Made by a program: the position numbers and the translations under genes. From Cryphonectria parasitica EP155 (Eukaryota; Ascomycota; Sordariomycetes; Diaporthales; Cryphonectriaceae), in assembly GCF_011745365.1 (NCBI RefSeq), contig NW_024468916.1:975630-1039629 (forward strand): DNA of 64,000 nt, written 5' to 3'. Below, piece by piece: positions 1 through 10,956 of the stretch; within the stretch, counting starts at the first letter, position 1; every line of letters starts with the position of its first letter. The notes beneath the pieces were generated by a model. The model worked only from the letters and a program-made list of their open reading frames with translations. It had not been told where the DNA came from and ran no database searches.

Positions 1-63
1 GTCTGGGTGGTGGTGGTAATGGTGTCCGTCAGCCATTGCACTTTTTGGGATAGGCATGAAGGA

Positions 64-101
<38 letters not shown>

Positions 102-696
102 AAAATTGAAAAGACTATACGAGGAGGTGTGATTTTCCACATCAGCGCCAGCCACTCAAAGATGATGTACGGGATATAGAATATCGTGAGGAGCCACTGC
201 CGATAGTCAGCAATAATCACAAATACAGTCTTTTTTTTCATTGTCATTCTTCCTCTTCAGCGTCTGGCAGGAGCAGTCAGGACTTACCTGGTACTGAGCA
301 TCACTGAGACCAAGGTCCTTCCCCATCCCCGCCGTCTGGGCGTTTCCGATGTTGGACCGGTCCAGGAACGCGGCCAGGTCTGAGGACGACAGGACGACAG
401 CTGTTCGTTAGCCATACCCCCTCCTCTTGCTCTCTTTGTGAAACAGGCAAGACAATGAAAGGATCCGTGTCACAACAGCAGCAGCAACAACACATACAGC
501 ACAAGAACGCAAGCACCACAAGCCGCCTGTCCAGCTTGCGAACGAGGCGTCTCTCTGTTGCCTCGACGGTGTGGACGGTCTGTCCTGAGACAGAGGCTGA
601 GGTATCCTTAGGGGGCTGGGACTCCTCAGGTGGGGGCTCGGGGTGGTGATCGGATCCAGGAGGGCCGGGCCGGGCCAGAGAGATCTCGGCAGTCAT
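1..696 (-). CDS. MFS transporter, anion:cation symporter (Dal5/allantoate permease-like) family, 5' part
   Basis: This is a plasma-membrane solute permease of the major facilitator superfamily; the substrate cannot be told. Exons read on the minus strand are 696-498, 379-288, 196-121 and the first two bases of exon 4 at 2-1, where the window ends. The introns have GT..AG ends and the phases join correctly. The protein starts MTAEISL, has a Pro/Glu-rich cytosolic N-terminus, then RRLVRKLDRRLVVLAF leading into transmembrane helix 1. The motif YLAAFLDRSNIGNAQ follows, and then WLLTIFYIPYIIFEWLALMW. Asp-Arg-Ser-Asn-Ile-Gly-Asn in helix 1 is the hallmark of the ACS family, which carries allantoate, nicotinate, biotin or pantothenate. 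The third intron (3-120) holds a (GA)n tract. About 120 residues are visible of roughly 500 expected. The family is well supported; the specificity is open. Confidence 0.88.
64..90. repeat. (GA)n microsatellite inside the third intron of the MFS gene
   Basis: About 12 uninterrupted GA units lie in the intron. On the coding strand this is a CT tract upstream of the acceptor, where a pyrimidine run could act as an extended polypyrimidine tract. Confidence 0.9.
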
Positions 697-3600
697 TGTG
701 AGCTCTCCTTCTTCCTGGTGCGTGCGGGGGTGGTTGTGGGAAGGGTTTGAGGGGCGAACTCTGTGTTGACCGCAGCGGGAGGCATGAAAGGTGTCTCATC
801 CGTCGCGGTTAGGTCATATGGCGTGGGCTGGGAGGAGACTCGAAGAATCAAGGTGATGGCAAGGAGAGGAAAGGGACACTGCTGTGTGATGTACAGCGCT
901 GTCTGCAAGTTCGAGTCGCACGGCAGATGGAATCGTGTGCGCGCGCGTCTTGGGCACCAAAATTGGGGGTTCTAAGGTTTCCAAAACGGCCAGGGGTGAA
1001 GTGAGCACGAAATTCTTGTCCAAGGAGGTAATGTTCATTACTTTTAAAATTTCTTCTTGAGACTATTTCACTGCACTTGTCAAGAGATAAAAATATACAC
1101 AGATGGATGCTCTGTCGCAAAAGACCTTGCTTGCTCTGGTTTTGTCAGTCTTCCGAGACACTGGCTGAGGAGAGAGGGTTCTCCGCACCCGCACCGCCGT
1201 CGTCCTCCGTCATGGGGATCCAGCTCTAAAAGCTTACTTGAACTTACTGTCCCCATTCTTCATGAATGAGACTTGGCCGCCGCCTGAACCTTAGTTGCCG
1301 AATGGAAAAAAGTAGAAGGAAAGATTGTTTGTTCTGGCTTGTTGATTTGCTGGTTCATTGGAACTTTTTGGCTCACGAGATTTCTTGGGCCAAGCTTCAA
1401 AGTGAGGAGGAAGAATCTCGCCTCTATAGCTGCATTTATTTTTATTTTTTTTGCCAAACAATTGCCAAGAACGGGGTGGTGATTTTTGAGTCTCGAAATC
1501 GTCCAGATATTTACGGCTTTCGAGGTCTTCAACAAGAGGCAGCTAGGGTACTCTGCGAGACTTAGAGAGCCATTTTATGGCTCTTTCATTGAGTAATCAC
1601 CTAGGTAGACACTCTCTTGGACGCTCTTTTTAGAGGATGGACAGTAATTAGGCGAGGTAATTCATACATCTAGAAAATAATGCATAAATGCAGGAGAAGG
1701 AGAACAAACAGAGAAAAGCTAGATAGATTATCCGCGACAAGCAGAAATCTCATCATCGCCATCATAATCTTCACCTCTGTAGGAACCAAGGGTTGCACCG
1801 CCGCTGCCCTGCAGCTCAGTCAGTCGTCAGCCAGCCGGTCAGTCACAGCGGCGAACTTTGCCTGCAAACCCCCCTTGCTGGATCATCTAAGTAAGTTGTT
1901 GATCCTAGTAAGTTTCTTTGTTTCGAAGTACAAGGCTGAATCATACTCGGGACGCTGTGTGACTGCGACCTCGGCTCTGCGAGAAGGGTAGGCAACCAGG
2001 TACCCGGGTCGACGTGGGACATGCACAGAGAGCCGCGCAGCAGAGTTGCCTTGTGCCCTCCCGAGCTGTGAAGCTGCTGGGGTCATAGAAGGAGCGGGCG
2101 GATTCGAACAAAGATATGAAGATTGGGGGATAGAAAAACCCACTACGGTAGGTAGGTGCAGTAAGGTTGATTAGGATTTTGCTGATCACTCGAAGAAAAA
2201 AATTAGATTAGGCCGTCACATTTGATATACTCGTTAAAATGATGGGGTACGCTGTAAGAATTCCTCAATCAAGAAAACCTCAAGGCATCATCTTTCACCT
2301 GAAAATTCCTTTCGTAGGGGATGAGCCGGACGTTTGCATATAGTCTACTGAGACACACCGAAGGGATTCAGTTGCCATTCATCGGTAAACAGGCAACTAG
2401 CGAGAGATGGTTGTCCATTGCCTCCGTATCACAAGGATTCCTGCGTCCAGGACCTAGGCTTTCGGTTTTCTTGTTTCGGGCTCAACGCACAGCAAGAAGC
2501 AAATAAGTCTCAGCCCACTAATCCACATGCTGTTCAGGCGGGATCTGAGGTGGAAGTGCTTCCCTGTTGGAGACTTTGCTGGGCCGGGGAGGAGCCTCAG
2601 GTTGGAGTCCGTAGCATACCTTCTGCAGTGGTCGTACTTGTCCATATGTTCGCTTGTATATGAAAATTAGGCTGAACCTCACAGATGCGTATCCCAACAT
2701 GTTTTATATATAACTGCCGAACATTCAGCCTTTACCCATGGGCATGTTTACAAGTGAAAATTGTTATCCATAAGACAAGCTCAGTTGCTTCAGTGTCAAC
2801 TGTATAACAAGTGATCATGGTCCACAAGTGTATTAAAGGAAAAAATACTACCACTTGTCTTGCTACATGAAACGACGAATCATTCAACAATCCAGGAATG
2901 ATACAGTAAAAGATTTCTTCTTCTGTTTTCTTCGTTCTTCATCAAATCAATTAGGAGGCTTCCCGGTGCTGAGCATGTGTCCGCTCGCCATGCTGCATCA
3001 AGAACGGCGAGCCTTGGTGTACCTGAGACCGTCATAGCCCTCCTCTTCGCTCGGCTCATAATGAAGCCTCCCGCCCGGGGCACTTGTGCTACTACGCTCC
3101 CCTGAAGTCCACCCCCCCCTTCCCGGTGGTGGAGAGGGAGAGAGGGAAAGACGGGGGGGGGGGGAGAGAGAACCGTGATAGGCTGACAAGAGGCCCTAAG
3201 TTCAAATGTGTAACATGACGTGCCGTGTAGAGAGCTTTCTTGGCAATTCCATAGGCTGCTGTTGGATGAACTACGGACTATGTTGATTATGAGCGGACGG
3301 CCGAAAGTTGGGCTGCTGGTGGCTGTCCGGCATGCTATTGGATATTACATAATTGTCAATGTGATCCGCTTTGCTGTTGCTGATCATGCACTTAGAAGGC
3401 CTGCAGTCTTATACAGTCAGCTTAGAGCTCGAGATGCAAACGTGCTTCTGACGACTCGATTGTATGATTCATCCGTGCGGGCGTCTTTGCTATTACTCTG
3501 TCTGGCTGTCATAACAATGGACTGTGGAAAGAGACGCGATGTGATATGCACCTAGGAACTGGTATCATCTCTCATAATTGGACTTGGGGAATTTGAGCGT

Positions 3601-6164
3601 ATTTCATTCCTCTCCAGACTGGAGGATTCTGATTGTGACTTGTCAGTATATACGGAGTAATAAGTCTAGGGGACCGAAAAAGGCTGGGCTAGAATTTGTA
3701 TGTGAGCGGATGAATCGGCACATCCGAGCACCCCATTACTAGAAGACAAGTGAGGGGTGGTGTGGTGTGCATTATACTTTGCAACTTGCCAGTTGTGGGC
3801 AAAAGACCTGATGGAACGTTGCGGGAGGCCAACGATTGATACTGCGCAGCTCGGGGTCGTACAAAAAATGCCCTTTGAGACCGATGCATCTTACTGGTCA
3901 GTGGTCACACACACACTTTCTCTCCTTCTCTCTTTATAGGTTTCCCTCCTTGTTGGTTTCACATGTTTTGCGACTAGATTGAAAGGATCAGGTGCCGCAG
4001 GTTCACAGAGTGCTATGTGCGACAGTCTACGCACGGTGTGTTCTGAGACCTTGGCAAGATGACGATCTTTTGTTTCTCTTAATATTTTTTCTTCTTTTCT
4101 TTCTTGGTCCTTTTTTTTTTTGCAACGTTTTACGCTGTTTTGCCGTCTCGAGAAGATGATGATGTGCAGTCTTTGGTGGGACTGTGTCCACTTCGATACG
4201 GGATATGGGCGACCCGCGGGGACTTCTCATTATGTCGTTTAAGCTTATCAGGCGGGGTCGTCAGTATGCCCTAGCTCTACTGGGCAGTGGCATGGTCAGC
4301 CTATTAGGGTGCAAGCTTGGGCTCTCTCTTCAGGGCTGTTCAAACAGCCGAGCAAAAGCCTTTTCATTGGTCTCATCATCATTGTGATATTTTGGACTCT
4401 TGCAGAATGTCTCAGGAAAATACCGTGCTTGATGGAGGGGTATATGCTGAATGGTGGGTTAAAATGTAGGACGTCGACCGACCTGAGAGAAGTAGGAGGG
4501 GGAGTGGCCAGCGACAGTGGGGTGCTTGGTGCATCGAACACTCCACTTTCCCAGCCACCTACCTGCCCTAACCATCCAAACTTCGCACTCGACCGAAGAA
4601 GACAGAGAACAGAAGAAAGAAAATGGAAAATCAGCTGCTGGCTAGATGCGAGCACAGTCAGCCGTCAGAAACTTTGGAACACGATGACGCTACACGAGAA
4701 AGCAGCCGCAAAATTTTTTGGATCATGCGGAACCTCACTGATGCGTACTTGGTCTCTCTTTCTCTCTCTTTTCCCAAGATCGTATTGATGGCACCACATC
4801 CAACCAAGGTAGGTGCCTGCCTTGACCCATGACTCCCATTGATCATCACAAAGAGCCGAGAGTCAGGGGTTGGTTGGCAAGTAAGGTCGACCACTCTGGG
4901 TTCCTCCCCTGCCTGTAGAATCCATCTTCAACCACCCAGCCCACCTTTTCACGCTGCTACTGGTCGGGTAGTCCTCGTCGTTACCAACAAACAGAAGCAA
5001 AGTCCTCTTCCGCCCAACCACTCAGCCTCTTGGACCCTGGAATACCGATGCCCTGGGCCGCAAGCTGCCCCACCCATGCCATGTCTTCTGCACTTTTTCC
5101 CACTACCGACGCCAACAACGCCAGATCCCCAGCCCACCTTAAAAAGGCAAGAGCGGAGACTCCGGCAACAAAGTCGCTGGATGGGCAAATATTATGTACC
5201 ATATGCAAGTAAATTATGACTGGCTGGGTCGTAGTCAGCAATGCCTTCCTCACTATCCCTCATGGCGACTGCCAGACGGGCAGTCCCATTACTTCGAGGT
5301 GACTCAAAGGAAGAGAAAGAGCCCAGAAGTGAAATCATGAGATGAGTGGCAGCCCCAAGTGCTGCTGCTTCTAGCGGCTTATTAAGGTCGATGGTAAGGC
5401 TTTTCGTGTTGGTCATAGTACGAGCTGTACCATTAAGGCCCCGCTCGTTCTTTTCCCAGGGAGGAAAAGAATATTGAGGCTGGGGCGACATAGTCTGACC
5501 TCTTGACGAGCACTAGGAAGGATCTTAGTGCAGGCAGGTAAAGGGTCCTTTCCCCAGTTTATACGTACTTGCTGTACTGTACTGTACACCACCACCAAGG
5601 TGCTCACCACACCACACCAACAGATCTCCCCCCCCCCCCTCACCCCCTTCCCCCCTCCATTGAATACACACATACAAATCCACACCCACCCACGCGCCAA
5701 ACAACACGATGATCGGTACACACACGGTGCCCCACACTTTCTCAGCAACATGTTCAAATAAATCCCCTACCGTCTCCTCCTTCCCAACCCACGGATTGAC
5801 ACATGGTTGTTTCCCTTCCTCATAATCTCATCCCCCTTCTTCGTTGTCACTCTCTATTTATTCCTACTGTGACTACCATAAATTATTACTTGTAAACATC
5901 ACTTGCTCTGTTTCTCCTTCACCAACACCATCACCACCACCCATTCACTTGGCCTTCCCTGTCACTGCTGCTGCTCGCTTCAGTGTCTTGATACCGACCT
6001 TCAACCTTAATATCTTGAGACACCCCAATCTCCTCCTCCTTTCTCGGCTTCATATACAAAATAGGAGCGCAGAGAGCAAATCAACAACGGCTCGTTCTTG
6101 ATCCTGCCTCGGGCTTTTCAGCAAATATAGAGGAGAGTAACACTCGCGTGTCTACACAACAAAG
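697..6164. other. Intergenic region without a recognisable gene
   Basis: About 5.5 kb lies between the divergent MFS and Crh-family genes. The open frames here are short, have no recognisable domain and do not join across plausible introns. The left end should hold the MFS promoter. From about 5550 the sequence turns C/T-rich, with a C run at 5627-5639, repeated TACTG units near 5570-5590 and CT-rich stretches up to 6100, as is common in promoters and leaders of filamentous ascomycetes. No transposon, tRNA or rRNA was seen. Confidence 0.6.
6049..6062 (+). promoter_or_regulatory. Possible TATA-like element of the Crh-family gene
   Basis: An A/T-rich patch (TCATATACAAAATA) lies about 110 bases before the start codon, downstream of a pyrimidine-rich stretch. 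Position and composition fit a core promoter, but it is not a perfect TATA box. Confidence 0.3.
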
Positions 6165-7458
6165 ATGGGTTCTCGACTCGTCTCCGTCACGGCTGTTTTG
6201 GCTTTTGCGGCCTCTGCTGCTGCCCAGATCACCAGTGCCTGTAACCCCCTCAAGGAGGGTGTGAATGGTGAGTTGTCACGAGATGATACCCCTTCCCACG
6301 CAGCATCAGCTCGGAGCTGGCTGACACACGCAATCAATAGCCTGCCCTGTCGACCCTGCTTTTGGCTCCCAGCAGGTCACCGTCGACTTCACACAGGGTG
6401 CAAGTGACGTCTTCACCGAGGCCTCGGGCTCCGGCGTCACATACGGCTCACAAGGCGCCGTGTTCTCCATTTCTTCAGCAGGCCAGGCCCCGTCTTTCAC
6501 CTCAAACAACTACCTCTTCTTCGGCACTGTCGATGTGACCATACAGGTGGCTGCAGGCCAAGGCATAGTCACCACATTCTTCCTGGAGAGTGACGACCAG
6601 GACGAGATTGACTGGGAGTGGCTCGGAGGCTCAGACAAGAACTCGTTCGGCCAGAGCAACTACTTCTCCAGCCACGACATGGCATACGGCGTGAACGAGG
6701 TCGACCTCAGCGTGGCCAGCCCCCAGACCGAAACCCACACCTACACCATCGACTGGTCCCCGACAGCGCTGGTCTGGAAGGTTGACGGTACTGCCCTCCG
6801 AACCTTGACCTATGCCGGCAACGAGGACGTCTACCCACAGACCCCGATGCAGGTCAAGCTTGGCACCTGGTGCGGAGGCTGTTCCAGCGCCGAGGGCACT
6901 GTTGAGTGGGCCGGCGGCAAGCCAGACTGGTCCCAGGCGCCCTTTGTTGCATACTACAAGACCGTTGTGATCCAGGACTCGTCCAACGGCGTCGCTGACG
7001 CCGTCTCGTACCAGTACACCGACCAGTCGGGCACCATGGGGAGCATCCAGGTCAACACGGGCTCTGGAGGCAGCAGCACCGGCAGCAATGGTGACGGTAG
7101 CAGCAGTAGCGTCAGCGCCAGCACCAGCACTAGCACCACCAGCGCTGCCTCCTTGGCGACCGACAGCGCCGCCAGCAGCACTCAGAGTACTGCAACGACA
7201 TTGTCGACCGTCGTCGGGTCGTCGGCTGCCGACACCACCAGCTCTGCATCAGCTTCAGACACCACCGGCGTCACGACCACCCAGCTTGCCAGCCAGACGA
7301 TCGGAACCGCCCAGGCGACGAGACCTGTGGCAGAGACCTCGGACTCCGCCTCTTCCAGCAGCCCGACGTCGGCGCCAGTGGCCGACAATGCGGGCCAGAA
7401 ACCTGTCGTGAACTTGGCCCTGATCGGCACCTTCATATTTGCGCTTATTGCCCTTTAG
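6165..7458 (+). CDS. GPI-anchored GH16 Crh-family cell-wall transglycosylase
   Basis: Crh-type enzymes link chitin to beta-glucan in the fungal wall. Two exons, 6165-6267 and 6341-7458, with a 73-base intron (GTGAGT..TAG), give 406 residues. Residues 1-20 form a signal peptide ending in Ala-Ala-Ala before Gln21. Cys26 and Cys36 are placed like the N-terminal disulphide pair of Crh proteins. The catalytic ExDxE signature is complete at Glu123-Ile-Asp125-Trp-Glu127 in DEIDWEW. The GH16 fold runs to about residue 290. A Ser/Thr-rich stalk of about 100 residues follows, then a hydrophobic C-terminus after DNAGQK, typical of a GPI signal. No chitin-binding CBM18 module is visible, which resembles the shorter Crh members. 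Family call is firm; which paralogue (Crh1, Utr2 or other) is undecided. Confidence 0.94.
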
Positions 7459-8648
7459 AAAGGGTGTAATGAAAGACGCCGCGGTGAAAGCGCACGGCAC
7501 CGATCAGTATATACAGTGTTCATCCTTCGGTTTCTCTTCTTTGCCATAAGCGGGTTCCGGCAGGTCAGGTCCCCGCGCCTTTGGTTTTACGTCTTTTTGT
7601 ATCATTAATAGGGATTGGGCTCGGAGTTCTTTACGTGCTGGGGGCCTGGGATCAGGAAGATGAAGATTTTCCCTTCTTTTTGCCCCTTGACTTGACTTTG
7701 GTCAGGAGGTTGGCAAGGAGGGGCGCAAGCATTATGGATATGGATTGTTTGGTATCACAAGCTTATGTCGTGGCGTTGCCTGTCAAGAGGCAGAAGAGAA
7801 GCACGTCTTTCACAGGAATGTCAGGAATGAACAAAAGGCACGGCGCTACAGGCTTAGATGTTGATATCCCCATAGACAGTGAAGTATCACGGCAAACAAA
7901 TTAATATAACATTGTACATGACTCTTGGAAGGGGAAGGGGGAGGCGTCTTAACAAAGCGAAATGTAACTGTACATTCTAGCCTGCCGTCCATGTGCGACA
8001 ACCGCAGAGAAAAGAGGTTCACAGCAGTATCACATGTGAGGGGGGTGAACTGAGTGGTACCTTGCTCAAGGATGGGACAGCTTCAACCACAGAGCTTGGT
8101 CTTCCGCCTCCAAAGAAACATATGTCTTTTGACAGCCACTTGTGCCTTTTCCTCTTTGATACTGAAAATTCGAAGAGGCTTTGACAAACTTTGTTGTAAC
8201 AGTAGCGAGCAAAGACATAAATAACTGTCAATTACTTCAGCATTGAAGAAGGCCTGCTGCACCTTGAGGGCCAGACCCCTGCCAGGATCTCTTATCAATT
8301 TGATATGTCTAGCCGATAAGAACTTCTTCCCAGGTAGGCGGGACCAAATTTTTTTTCTAGGGGTCCCTCTTCCTCCTTGGGATGCGGATACGGAAATCCG
8401 CAAAAGTTGTGGTGGCACACGCACACAAGTACTTACTATCCTGTCTCTTTCTCTCTGTTGCCTCCACCTCACCTGGAGCTGAAGTATTGGCTGTTACTTC
8501 TACTGTGCACTCACCCACCCTCGGCATTGTATCATTGATGTCTGGACCGCCAGCTTGGCTTTTTACAAACAACGACAACGCTGCCACTACCACCACTGCC
8601 GCCGCCGCCAACAGCAACAACATCCCGTCTAACAACGACCAAAGCGCC
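7459..8648. other. Intergenic region between the Crh-family gene and the SRP40-like gene
   Basis: About 1.2 kb holds the 3' flank of the Crh-family gene and the promoter and leader of the SRP40-like gene. An in-frame ATG at 8538 would add 37 residues to the downstream protein. No separate gene or RNA is seen. Confidence 0.6.
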
Positions 8649-8908
8649 ATGGCCAAGTCCAAGAGCAAGGCCCCCGCGGCCCCCAAGAAGACAAAGGCCA
8701 CTGTCGCAGCTCCTCCCGCGCAGCTGCTCGACCTCGTCGAGAACTTTCTCCAAGCCCACCAGCTCACCACCACACACGCCGCGCTGCAGCAGGAGCGCAA
8801 GGAGAACGGCTGGGCCGCGGCTGGGGGACAGAAGGGGAAAGGGCAGCAGCAGACTCTCGTGGAAATCTTTGCCAAATATAGCAGCAGCGATAGCGACAGC
8901 GACAGCAG

Positions 8909-8960
<52 letters not shown>

Positions 8961-10105
8961 GACGACGAGAGCGATGTGGAGATGAAGGATGCTGAAACAC
9001 CCGCCAAGGGGGCGGCTGCTGCTGCTGCTGCTGCCGACTCGGACAGCTCCGACAGCAGCGACAGCGATAGCAGTGATAGCAGTGATAGCGAGGACGAGGC
9101 TCCTGCCAAGGCTGGGCTGGGATCTGCTGGGTCCGCTGTTCCTGTGCCCGCCGCCGCGGCCAACCCGCTGAAGCGCAAGGCTGCTTCCGAGAGCGGATCT
9201 TCCGACTCGGACTCGAGCTCTAGCTCTGATTCGGAGGACGATGATTCGAGCGACGAGTCTAGCAGTTCGGAGGACGAGAAGCCGCAGGCCAAGAAGCAGA
9301 AGAAGAAGGTGGTGGAGCCCGAGTCCTCGGACGATGAGTCCTCTGATGAGAGTTCGTCGTCGGACGAGAGCGAGAAGGAGGAGGAGAAGAAGAAGAAGAA
9401 GAAGAACCCGGCCGCGAAGAAGACGAAGGTTGCCGCCAAGGCTAAGAAGGAGAGTGTGAGTTTTGTCCCTTTTCTTTCTTCATCGCAACAGAATTGTCTA
9501 TTGTCTGTGTGTAACAATTTCGGCCTCTGACACAATGTCGTCTATAGTCCGACGAAGACAGCTCCGATTCCGACAGCTCCAGCGACGCTAGCAGCGAGAG
9601 TGAGAGCGACGATGACGACGAGACCCTCGAAAAGGCTGCCAAGACCAAACTCCCCGACTCGGGCACCTCAGACTCCTCCTCCGAATCCAGCTCCGACTCA
9701 GACTCGGACGCGCCCGCTAAGAAGGAAGCCTTCCCTTCCGTCAAGAACGGCTCCGACTCCTCCGTGACCATGGGCAAGACCTCTCCCGACATCTACCCGC
9801 CCCTGCCTCCCGACCCAACCACCTTCAAGAAGAACAACCGCGGCGGCAGCGGTAGCGGCCCCCCACCACCCAGAACCCAGAACGAGCCCTTCTCCCGCAT
9901 CCGCAAGGACATTGTGGTCGACGACAAGTTCAGGTCGAACCGGTTCGAGGACAATGGCCACGGCTGGGGCCAGAAGGCACACGAGGACCTGATTGTTACC
10001 AAGGGCAAGGGATTCACCAAGGAAAAGAACAAGAAGAAGCGTGGGGCTTATCGCGGGGGGCCTATCGATATGTATGCACGCAATGGCATCAAGTTTGAGG
10101 ACTAG
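8649..10105 (+). CDS. SRP40: SRP40/Nopp140-like nucleolar phosphoprotein with LisH motif
   Basis: SRP40/Nopp140 proteins are acidic-serine nucleolar chaperones for snoRNPs and help ribosome biogenesis. Exons 8649-9455 and 9548-10105 (92-base intron, phase 0) give 454 residues. A LisH dimerisation motif lies at about 25-52 (LLDLVENFLQAHQLTTTHAA). Blocks of Ser/Asp/Glu, ideal casein kinase 2 substrates, alternate with Lys/Ala/Pro blocks. The last ~75 residues match the SRP40 C-terminal domain: FSRIRKDIVVDDKF, then GWGQKAHEDLIVTKGKG, FTKEKNKKKRGAYRGG and a final IKFED. The ATG at 8649 lies in a strong context (GCGCCATGG); an upstream in-frame ATG at 8538 is a weaker alternative. A coding AGC microsatellite encodes poly-Ser near 8908-8960. 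The gene is convergent with GCN20, 851 bases away. Confidence 0.92.
8908..8960 (+). repeat. In-frame AGC trinucleotide repeat coding for poly-serine
   Basis: A nearly pure (AGC)n run in the SRP40-like reading frame extends the first acidic serine block. Its length can change by slippage without shifting the frame. Confidence 0.85.
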
Positions 10106-10956
10106 GTTTGTCTCTCCTAGAGGGTTTGGTGTTTCACAGGGAAAGGATGGCATCGTGAAGAAAGAGAAAGAAAAAGAAGTAATCCCTGGGGTTAAAAACT
10201 GTCGGCTGCTTCTTGGCGGTCTTGGTAGACTCGAAGTGGGAAGTGGTTTGTTCGGGCAATTTGTTCTTGAGCAAAATAAGTATGCATTCGCGGAAATGGC
10301 TAACTGGCTTGTCTCACAAGCCAGTCGCATGTAAACAGCTTTCTGGCAAAAGAGAAAGAAGAAGAAGAAGTATTGTTCAAACACCTTTGTTTTCCCATGT
10401 CATATTTTGGAAGGCCGTATAGCGTTGGCTTGTGGCAATTTTTGGATTCGGCGCGAGGGCTCTGATGCAAGGGCGCAGAAAGAAGAAGACGAAAAAAGCT
10501 CAGGGGTGGAAACAAGTTTCTGAGTGAGCATTCGATACTGTCTTATTCTTTCTGTCTTTCTCTACAGTGGAGGGAAGTGCTTGATGATATCCTACATTTT
10601 CGTGGCGTTTAGAAAAGAGATGAGACGTCAGGTGGACAGATACTGGCTATAGAAGAGTATTGCTTTCCTCTTTTCTTGTTCAGAAATCTAGTAATCGATG
10701 AGGACATTACTGGGACATGAGATTGTTGCCAGGTCTTTATGCCGTGTTGATTGATTTGTTGATGGTTTTCTTGGTGTTTTTCTCTTTCTTTCTTTCTTGC
10801 TTCGCGGTGGCCTTCGATTCCTAGTATTTATTGCATGCAAGTGATGAGGACAGATTGGGTGTGGATCAAAAGAACATTCTGCACAATATGCTCTTATTGG
10901 ATCTACATTCAGATCTAGAGGATATATATATGAATGCATTTTCCCCTCTTTCTTTC
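10106..10956. other. Convergent 3' intergenic region between SRP40 and GCN20
   Basis: This 851-base spacer holds the 3' untranslated ends of two convergent genes. It has A/T-rich patches near 10920-10935 and pyrimidine or purine runs but no gene or RNA that can be recognised. Confidence 0.6.

Noticed and set aside
900..935. A T-loop-like string GTTCGAGTC
   Set aside because: The flanking bases cannot form a T stem and no A box or cloverleaf is present.
2090..2110. GATTCGAAC, as at the end of a minus-strand tRNA
   Set aside because: The surrounding sequence does not fold as a tRNA and lacks an A box.
3220..3555. A 111-codon frame in the first intergenic region
   Set aside because: It has no recognisable domain or neighbours and is of a length expected by chance in 5.5 kb.
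8357..9535. A 392-codon open frame on the minus strand opposite the SRP40-like gene
   Set aside because: It is the antisense shadow of the AGC/GAC-rich serine-acid coding sequence and yields Leu/Ser low-complexity strings.
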